Below, piece after piece: positions 1 to 4,279 of a stretch of 8,482 bases of DNA. The notes beneath the pieces are model-generated. The model saw only the letters and a list, made by a program, of their open reading frames with translations. It had not been told where the DNA came from and did no database searches. Each line of letters opens with the position of its first letter. Positions within the stretch are counted from its first letter, which is position 1. The stretch is taken from NCBI GenBank assembly GCA_003542015.1, contig DPLL01000401.1, positions 12,399 through 20,880 on the forward strand, read 5' to 3'. The position numbers and the translations under genes were made by a program. Source of the stretch: Microcoleaceae cyanobacterium UBA9251. Lineage in GTDB: Bacteria > Cyanobacteriota > Cyanobacteriia > Cyanobacteriales > Microcoleaceae.

Positions 1-217
1 GCAGCCTCATAAAAAATTGGTATGAGGCATTGCTATTATCCTTGGCAATCCAAAACAACACCGGGGCCTCGCGTTTGGTGAGTCCTAGTAATTCCCAAGC
101 AGCAATAGAGAAGGATTGCGGTTGTTGTTCTTCCAGTAGCAAGAAATATTGCTCTCCGATCCCCGATCTGGAATGAGACGGATGATCTGTCGTCTGAGTA
201 ATTTTAGGAAGATTTAG
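1..217 (-). pseudogene. LuxR-type HTH regulator remnant (broken)
   Basis: The minus strand is open from 217 to the window edge, after a TAG at 220-218. It contains GEQYFLLLEE, then SIAAWELLG, then LTKREAPVLFWIAKDNSNA (82-26). The last segment is the start of the LuxR/GerE helix-turn-helix, normally of the form LTxREAEVLxWIAxGKSNxEIA, so the product was probably a DNA-binding transcription regulator. Three things mark it as broken. There is no ATG, GTG or TTG start suited to a gene of this family before the homology begins. The conserved Glu after REA is Pro. The expected EIA continuation is missing: after SNA the frame reads SYQFFMRL, which is sequence of the palindrome at 4-28. The recognition helix is therefore absent. 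Family assignment is by motif recognition; the part beyond base 1 cannot be seen. Confidence 0.66.
4..28. repeat. 8-bp palindrome at LuxR break point
   Basis: GCCTCATA at 4-11 is perfectly complementary to TATGAGGC at 21-28, with a 9-base A/T-rich loop. The LuxR homology of the neighbouring remnant stops exactly at this palindrome, so it may be the edge of an inserted repeat. It could also be coincidence, since only one side is visible. Confidence 0.5.
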
Positions 218-250
218 CTAATTTTTTGCCAACAGTCGCTACCAGCCATG

Positions 251-283
251 AAAAAGGGGGCTTGAATTCGTTAATTCCCCCTT
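251..283 (-). terminator. Likely intrinsic terminator of the chemotaxis gene
   Basis: Read on the minus strand, AAGGGGG (283-277) pairs with CCCCCTT (260-254), and the second arm runs directly into five T (255-251). The loop contains a second weak AATT pairing. The stem begins 28 bases after the chemoreceptor stop codon at 311. A G/C stem followed by a U tract in this position is the form of a Rho-independent terminator. Confidence 0.65.
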
Positions 284-310
284 GAGAACAGAGATGCTGA
301 AGGCTGGGTA

Positions 311-1762
311 TCAAACAACTGCTTGCAGCTTTTGAGCAGCAGAATTGAGTTGGTGTGTGCTGACTTTGATTTGCGATACACCCGAAGCCGTCTCCCGCGC
401 ACCGAGATTAATCGCATTCATCGCTTCGACGACTTGATTAATCGCAACTGCTTGTTGTTTGGCATTCATCGAAATCTGTTGACTGCTGAGGAAAACGTTG
501 TTGATCGAGTTAGATATACCTGTGAATGCCTCTGCCATGCTACGGGCAAGGGACAAGCCTTCATTCACTGTCTTGTTGCCTTCATCGGTGACCATCACGG
601 TGGAGTCGATCGCCGTTTGGATGTCCGATACCAGCCTGTTGATCTTGGCGGCAGACTGCTTACTTTCGTCAGCAAGTTTGCGAATTTCTCGAGCAACTAC
701 CGCAAAGCCTTTGCCATGATCGCCAGCACGGGCGGCTTCTACGGCGGCACTCACGGCCAGCATATTGGTTTGATTAGCTAAGTCACCCACCAAGCCCGAA
801 ATATTGCCAATCTGGTTGGTTTGTTCGCTCAGGCGCAAAATTTGTTGGGCGATCGCCCCCACTTTGTCCTTGAGGGTAGTCATCTCATCAAGAGTTTGGC
901 GCACCGCTTTTGTACCGCCTTCAGTCAGCGAGAGGGCTAACTGTGCCCCTGAAGCAGAGACTTCAGCCTGTTCCGCCGATTGGCGCGAAGATGCGCCGAG
1001 TTCGTCCATCGTGGTCGAGGTTTCATTCACTGAGCTAGCTTGTTGGGAGACGGTGCGTTCTTGCTCTTCGACCGCACTGACGATTTGTGCCGAGGAGCTA
1101 GCAATTTCGCCGGCAGTTTGGTTGAGGGTGTTGGCGATCGCCGAAGAGATCAAGTATGCCACCACCAAGGCAATAACTAAAGAAGCAACAGCACCCAATA
1201 CCGACATCATGACCAACACACCGAGCGCATTTTTGGTGTTAGTTTCCGACTGCTTGACTAGCTCAGCTTGCTGAGTGTCAAACTCTGCCATAATAGCCTC
1301 GAAAGCCTTGAGATTTTCTGCACCCTGCTCCGCTGTGTCCACTGCCAATTTACGGTTACCAGCTTTGGCAGCTTCAATCAGATTGCGGGCGATCTTGTTA
1401 TGCTGGGTTGAAAATTCAACCATCTTGGTCATCCGTTCTTTTTGTTCATTGCTGAGGTTGTGAGTCAGAGTTAAGGCTTGTTTTTCAGTTTCCTTCAGCT
1501 TCTTGACACCCGCTTCGTAGCGATCGAGGGATTCTTTGTCAAGGGTGAGAGCATAGCCCCTTGACTGTCGGCCAATTTCTGACACTCTCAATTCAATGTA
1601 GTCAGACATCCTAGAGGCTTCTACTGCTTGCAATGCTTCCTCAAAGTTCTTACTAACTGTTTGCGCTGTACCATAGACACCGATCGCTAGTCCTGCGATT
1701 AATCCTACTGGCACTGAGTAGCCAAGTAGCATTTTTCCTCTGAGTTTAAAGTTGTTCAACAT
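311..1762 (-). CDS. Methyl-accepting chemotaxis protein, four-helix sensor, no HAMP
   Basis: A membrane chemoreceptor that would signal to CheA/CheW-type proteins, or to the Pil/Tax phototaxis or twitching pathways common in cyanobacteria. The 483 residues run as follows: membrane helix at about 11-31; a helical extracytoplasmic region at about 34-178, of the 4HB_MCP type; a second membrane helix at about 180-205; then the cytoplasmic coiled-coil signalling domain at 215-483. The hairpin tip carries DLANQTNMLAVSAAVEAARA followed by GKGFAVVA, typical of the MCP signal domain. No HAMP domain separates helix 2 from the signalling domain. The chosen start is the ATG at 1762 (MLNNFKLRGKMLLGY), giving a usual MCP N-terminus; a TTG at 1792 would add ten residues but has no ribosome-binding site. 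No che genes are nearby, so the ligand and pathway are unknown. There is no C-terminal NWETF-like CheR-binding tail. Confidence 0.93.
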   Translation of the reverse strand: MLNNFKLRGKMLLGYSVPVGLIAGLAIGVYGTAQTVSKNFEEALQAVEASRMSDYIELRVSEIGRQSRGYALTLDKESLDRYEAGVKKLKETEKQALTLTHNLSNEQKERMTKMVEFSTQHNKIARNLIEAAKAGNRKLAVDTAEQGAENLKAFEAIMAEFDTQQAELVKQSETNTKNALGVLVMMSVLGAVASLVIALVVAYLISSAIANTLNQTAGEIASSSAQIVSAVEEQERTVSQQASSVNETSTTMDELGASSRQSAEQAEVSASGAQLALSLTEGGTKAVRQTLDEMTTLKDKVGAIAQQILRLSEQTNQIGNISGLVGDLANQTNMLAVSAAVEAARAGDHGKGFAVVAREIRKLADESKQSAAKINRLVSDIQTAIDSTVMVTDEGNKTVNEGLSLARSMAEAFTGISNSINNVFLSSQQISMNAKQQAVAINQVVEAMNAINLGARETASGVSQIKVSTHQLNSAAQKLQAVV

Positions 1763-1806
1763 AGATTTGATCCAAAATTTGACTTCAATCAATAGCTAAA
1801 CTTCGG

Positions 1807-1849
1807 TAGGTCGCGCTCGATGGCGCGTTGCGCCACTGATCGCGACCTA
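1807..1849. repeat. Nested 43-bp palindromic repeat
   Basis: The outer arms TAGGTCGCG (1807-1815) and CGCGACCTA (1841-1849) are perfectly complementary. Inside them TGGCGC (1821-1826) and GCGCCA (1830-1835) form a second perfect stem with a 3-base loop, separated from the outer stem by 5-base bulges on each side. It lies 45 bases upstream of the chemoreceptor ATG, so it would fall in the 5' leader if transcription starts before it. It resembles the dispersed GC-rich palindromes of filamentous cyanobacteria. Confidence 0.8.
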
Positions 1850-1893
1850 ATCCACTTCTTCATCTAAATCTCGCAGGATACCCCGTACTCCAC

Positions 1894-1963
1894 TTCACTG
1901 TTAACTGTTAACTGTTCACTGTTCACTGTTCACTGTTAACTGTTCACTGTTAACTGTTAACTG
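1894..1963. repeat. Ten-copy heptanucleotide tandem repeat (STRR type)
   Basis: Ten perfect, gap-free heptamers, each TTCACTG or TTAACTG, differing only at the third base. Writing C or A for that base, the order is C A A C C C A C A A. Short tandemly repeated heptamers (STRR) are a known feature of filamentous cyanobacteria. The array ends 17 bases before the ATG of the plus-strand TnpB remnant. Confidence 0.93.
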
Positions 1964-1980
1964 TTAGTCAGGATTATACT

Positions 1981-2133
1981 ATGACTCAAGCCCTTTCCGT
2001 CAAGTGTAAGCTGATAGTAACTACAAACTTGCGTCCAGAAATTGACCAAACTCTTGCAGGGGATTTGCTGATGCTTGCAATCAGATTTTGCAGATTGCTC
2101 AGAAATAAGATTGGTGACGTTCTCCCCCGTTAA
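1981..2133 (+). pseudogene. TnpB N-terminal remnant (transposon-associated nuclease)
   Basis: An ATG at 1981 opens a 50-codon frame starting MTQALSVKCKLIV, followed by LRPEIDQTLAG, which resembles the N-terminus of one group of TnpB/OrfB proteins of IS200/IS605-type elements. After LAG the frame is scrambled, but the frame starting at 2061 reads GFADACNQILQIAQK (2061-2105), the expected continuation in this family. Two indels are therefore needed: one in the GGGG run at 2059-2062, and a compensating one near 2102-2106 where that frame hits TAA. The original frame then ends at TAA 2131-2133, inside a hairpin. All catalytic parts are missing, so it cannot be a functional nuclease. Family recognition is by motif only. 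The small ORF could conceivably be expressed, but I see no sign of that. Confidence 0.6.
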
Positions 2134-2153
2134 CCGAAGCTGTATAACGGGGG
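2124..2153. repeat. 9-bp hairpin between two TnpB remnants, possible element end
   Basis: CCCCCGTTA (2124-2132) and TAACGGGGG (2145-2153) are perfectly complementary with a 12-base loop. It lies at the 3' end of the minus-strand tnpB remnant, where IS200/IS605 elements carry a subterminal palindrome in their right end and where the guide RNA (omega RNA) of TnpB is made. The self-complementary TTAA at 2130-2133 supplies the stop codon of both opposing remnants. Read on the minus strand there is no T run after the stem, so a terminator is less likely. The exact element boundary cannot be fixed from this copy. Confidence 0.6.
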
Positions 2154-2766
2154 CTTGAAAAGAATTGTGTTAACTGAAAACCAGCCAACACTTCGACTAC
2201 GATCAGTGCATCGCATTTCCTTTGCTTCTTGCTTCAATGGCCCAGGAACCTCTAAGCCTCCCCAAGCATAAACGATGAGTCCCACCGCCAGTAAATCTTC
2301 AATCGCCATTTTTAAAATATTAATTGCCACATTAATATCGCGGTCTAATTCAATATGGCAATGAGGGCATTCATGCAATCTAACTGACAAGTCTTTCTTG
2401 ACTTTGACTCCACACCCCGCAGCACTCTTTAGATGTATTGTTAGGGTTAACTTTAACAACATGAACGCCCCGTATTACCGCCACTGCTGACAATACCATT
2501 ATGAAGCTTCCCCAAGCTGCATCTAAGATTGATTTACCCGAATGAGTACGAGCAAGTCCTTTTATATTCAGGTCTTCAACTGCGATTAAGTCATATTGTC
2601 TTACCAGTTTGTGCGCTGTTTTATAGTGAAAACCTTTTCGCTGTCTCTGGATTCGTTGATGAATCCTAGCAACGCGGTTAGCTTGCTTTTTGTAATTAGC
2701 AGAACCTTTTTGTGGATGAGCTAACTTTCTTGGTTGTCTGAGTGACATACTCCTACACCAGCACAA
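2130..2766 (-). pseudogene. tnpB: TnpB C-terminal remnant with frameshift (IS200/IS605-like)
   Basis: This is the C-terminal half of a TnpB/OrfB protein, the RNA-guided nuclease carried by IS200/IS605-type transposons. The first segment (2766-2380 frame) shows QKGSANYKKQANRVARIH, then LIAVEDLNIKGLAR with the RuvC-II Glu, then VKVNPNNTSKECCG. The second frame continues with CGVKVKKDLSVRLHECPHC, completing the two-CxxC zinc ribbon, and DRDINVAINIL with the RuvC-III Asp, and stops at 2132-2130. One extra C in the run 2415-2418 (GGGG on the coding strand) explains the shift, because removing it restores ECCGCGVKV. The first 200 or so residues, including the RuvC-I Asp, are absent; in-frame codons before 2748 do not look like TnpB. 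The leftmost start shown is TTG; the first ATG is at 2748. It is inactive unless complemented. Confidence 0.88.
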
Positions 2767-2786
2767 GCTGTCACCATTGGTGTAGG
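2752..2786. repeat. 9-bp hairpin at the truncated end of tnpB
   Basis: CCTACACCA (2752-2760) and TGGTGTAGG (2778-2786) are perfectly complementary with a 17-base loop. A weaker outer pairing joins GCACAA (2761-2766) to TTGTGC (2812-2817). The hairpin sits where TnpB homology ends, so it may be an inserted repeat or an element end juxtaposed by an internal deletion. Confidence 0.6.
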
Positions 2787-2862
2787 CATCTGGGGGACTC
2801 CAGCTAAGCTGTTGTGCATTTAAACTGTATATTTGGATCCCAGATCAAAAATCGTCAAATTC

Positions 2863-2894
2863 TCTCCCCCTCTCCCCTTCTCCCCCTCTCCCCT
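2863..2894. repeat. C-rich octamer tandem repeat
   Basis: Four consecutive octamers alternate TCTCCCCC and TCTCCCCT, that is, a 16-mer present twice, followed by a partial TCT. It is strictly pyrimidine on the plus strand. Such C/T arrays are common between genes of filamentous cyanobacteria. No function is evident. Confidence 0.85.
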
Positions 2895-2990
2895 TCTAAT
2901 ACCATAAACAATCCAGAGGTATAACAGCTTATTGCTTCGGACGTTAGGTGAAATGCACAAACCATCGATCGCCCAAAAACTCTTAATCAC

Positions 2991-3026
2991 AAGAAGAAGA
3001 AGCCCACCCTCGATGGAAGGTGGGCT
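2991..3026 (-). terminator. Intrinsic terminator of the nrt operon
   Basis: On the minus strand AGCCCACC (3026-3019) and GGTGGGCT (3008-3001) form a perfect 8-bp stem with a 10-base loop, followed at once by the T-rich TCTTCTTCTT (3000-2991). It lies 129 bases after the nrtD stop codon at 3156 and is the only strong terminator-like structure seen on that strand downstream of the operon. Confidence 0.75.
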
Positions 3027-3155
3027 CAGTTCATACCAGCTTACGGACAGCTAGGTAATCGGGTCTCTGGAAAGCTAGACGAACAAATTCATAAAAAGAT
3101 CCGTTCCTTCGGAAAAACCGATCGCCAACAGTTAAGCTTCAGCTAAGCCGATCGA

Positions 3156-4001
3156 CTAAGCATCGTCATCGTGAGCAAAGCGGTGGAAGAGGAAATCTAG
3201 AGCGTAGTTCCGCAGGTTGTAGTATTCTGGATCTTCCATAATTTGAACCCGATCGCGCGGGCGAGGAAAAGGAATCTCCAAAACCTCGCCAATTGTCGCC
3301 GATGGGCCATTAGTCATCATCACCAGGCGATCGGCCAAAAACAAAGCCTCATCAATATCGTGAGTAATCATCAACACAGTACAGCGGTGATCGTTCCAGA
3401 TTTTCAGCAACTCTTCCTGCAATTCCTCCTTAGTAATTGCGTCCAGAGCACCAAAAGGCTCGTCTAAAATCAGCACTTTCGGGCGAATTGCCAAAGCGCG
3501 GGCGATGGAAACCCGCTGCTTCATCCCCCCCGAAATTTGCGGAGGTCTTTTCTCAGCAGCTTCAGTCAATCCCACCATCGCCAAATGCTCATTGACGATC
3601 GCATTTTTTTCCACCTTCGACTTATCGGGAAATACAGCATTAACAGCTAGATAAACATTTTCAAACACCGTCCGCCAAGGTAGCAAAGCATAACCCTGAA
3701 ACACCACCATGCGATCGGGGCCCGGCTTCGTAATCTGCTGGCCGTTAATCATCACCCTACCTTCGCTAGGATGGCTAAAACCGGACACCATATTTAACAG
3801 AGTTGACTTACCACAACCCGAGTGTCCAATGAGCGTAATAAACTCACCCTCAGCTACAGTCAAGTTGACGTTTTCTAAAGCTCTGTAACCGTTTGGATAT
3901 GATTTGTGAACATTGTCCATCACCAAAAAAGGTTTCCGGCGATCCTTTCCTTTCTTGTTTTGCTTTTTGGTGTCGGTCTGCGTCGTAGTGGTTTTGATCA
4001 T
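3156..4001 (-). CDS. nrtD: Nitrate/nitrite ABC transporter ATPase NrtD
   Basis: This is the single-domain ATP-binding subunit that pairs with NrtC on the cytoplasmic face of the NrtB permease and powers nitrate/nitrite uptake. Of its 281 residues, about 1-23 form a basic Thr/Lys-rich lead. Walker A GHSGCGKST is at 59-67, the Q-loop Gln at 102, the signature ISGGMKQR at 156-163, Walker B VLILDEP at 176-182, D-loop GALD at 184-187, and the switch His at 214. All ATPase residues are present, so it should be active. The signature begins with Ile instead of Leu, which is tolerated. The start is the ATG at 4001; starting at Met28 would cut into the first strand of the fold. No clear Shine-Dalgarno precedes it. 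It is the last gene of the operon, 278 bp after nrtC. CmpD of the bicarbonate transporter is a close relative; linkage to this NrtC/NrtA favours NrtD. Confidence 0.93.
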   Translation of the reverse strand: MIKTTTTQTDTKKQNKKGKDRRKPFLVMDNVHKSYPNGYRALENVNLTVAEGEFITLIGHSGCGKSTLLNMVSGFSHPSEGRVMINGQQITKPGPDRMVVFQGYALLPWRTVFENVYLAVNAVFPDKSKVEKNAIVNEHLAMVGLTEAAEKRPPQISGGMKQRVSIARALAIRPKVLILDEPFGALDAITKEELQEELLKIWNDHRCTVLMITHDIDEALFLADRLVMMTNGPSATIGEVLEIPFPRPRDRVQIMEDPEYYNLRNYALDFLFHRFAHDDDA

Positions 4002-4044
4002 GATTTTGGAAATTGTTAGTGGGTGATTGTCGAAGGAAGTTCGG

Positions 4045-4083
4045 CAACGGATTCTGTAACGGATTTAACGGATGTAACGGAGG
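4045..4083. repeat. Nonamer tandem repeat in the nrtC-nrtD spacer
   Basis: TAACGGATT, TAACGGATG and TAACGGAGG follow each other without gaps at 4057-4083, preceded by a related CAACGGATT at 4045-4053 after a 3-base insert. It lies in the transcribed leader of nrtD, about 45 bases from its start codon. Confidence 0.8.
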
Positions 4084-4095
4084 GAAGGAAGAGGG

Positions 4096-4123
4096 AATTA
4101 CCAACTAACAATTAGCAATTACC
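4096..4123. repeat. Degenerate heptamer repeat, STRR-like
   Basis: Four consecutive heptamers AATTACC, AACTAAC, AATTAGC and AATTACC fit an AAYTASC-like unit. The period of seven matches the heptamer array at 1894-1963, but the unit is different. The array is short, so the call is moderate. Confidence 0.55.
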
Positions 4124-4161
4124 CTATTTTCATGCAACTGAAAACTGCTCTAACTCATATG

Positions 4162-4269
4162 TTGCACCATTCTCAAGAAGAGGCAAGATGCCTGTTCCAC
4201 AAAGAGTGAGTTTTATTGTGGGGTGAGCAGGAGATCCCGCCCGTAAAAGGCTTATGGCAAATGGTGCAA
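4162..4269. repeat. 108-bp structured repeat bounded by 10-bp inverted repeats
   Basis: TTGCACCATT (4162-4171) and AATGGTGCAA (4260-4269) are perfect inverted repeats. Between them lie two further hairpins: AGGCA/TGCCT at 4181-4193 with a 3-base loop, and CCACAA (4197-4202) with TTGTGG (4216-4221). The right edge is 11 bases beyond the nrtC stop codon. No reading frame of note and no target-site duplication is evident. It could be a small non-autonomous mobile element, a dispersed intergenic repeat, or an RNA structure protecting the nrtC message. Confidence 0.6.
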
Positions 4270-4279
4270 AATCTCTGTT

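Larger units (their letters stand above)
2767..3155. other. 389-bp gene-free stretch between tnpB remnant and nrtD
   Basis: No convincing gene is seen here. It holds half of the hairpin at 2752-2786, a C-rich octamer array at 2863-2894, and the nrt operon terminator at 2991-3026. The bases at 2897-2985 and 3027-3155 show nothing I can name apart from GATCGCC half-sites related to HIP1. Confidence 0.7.

Noticed and set aside
804..1274. Plus-strand ORF of 156 codons opposite the chemoreceptor
   Set aside because: It lies wholly inside a well-supported minus-strand gene and has no recognisable domain. The other plus-strand ORFs inside nrtA-D and the chemoreceptor were dropped for the same reason.
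1763..1792. TTG start at 1792 for the chemoreceptor
   Set aside because: It has no ribosome-binding site, and the ATG at 1762 gives the normal MCP N-terminus just before the first membrane helix.
1894..1963. CRISPR array
   Set aside because: The units are seven bases and contiguous with no unique spacers, and no cas genes are near.
2787..2845. In-frame extension of the tnpB remnant upstream to 2845
   Set aside because: The frame is open but the residues do not resemble TnpB, and no RuvC-I motif appears.
3009..3155. Small gene between nrtD and its terminator
   Set aside because: No frame with a start, a ribosome-binding site and reasonable length was seen.
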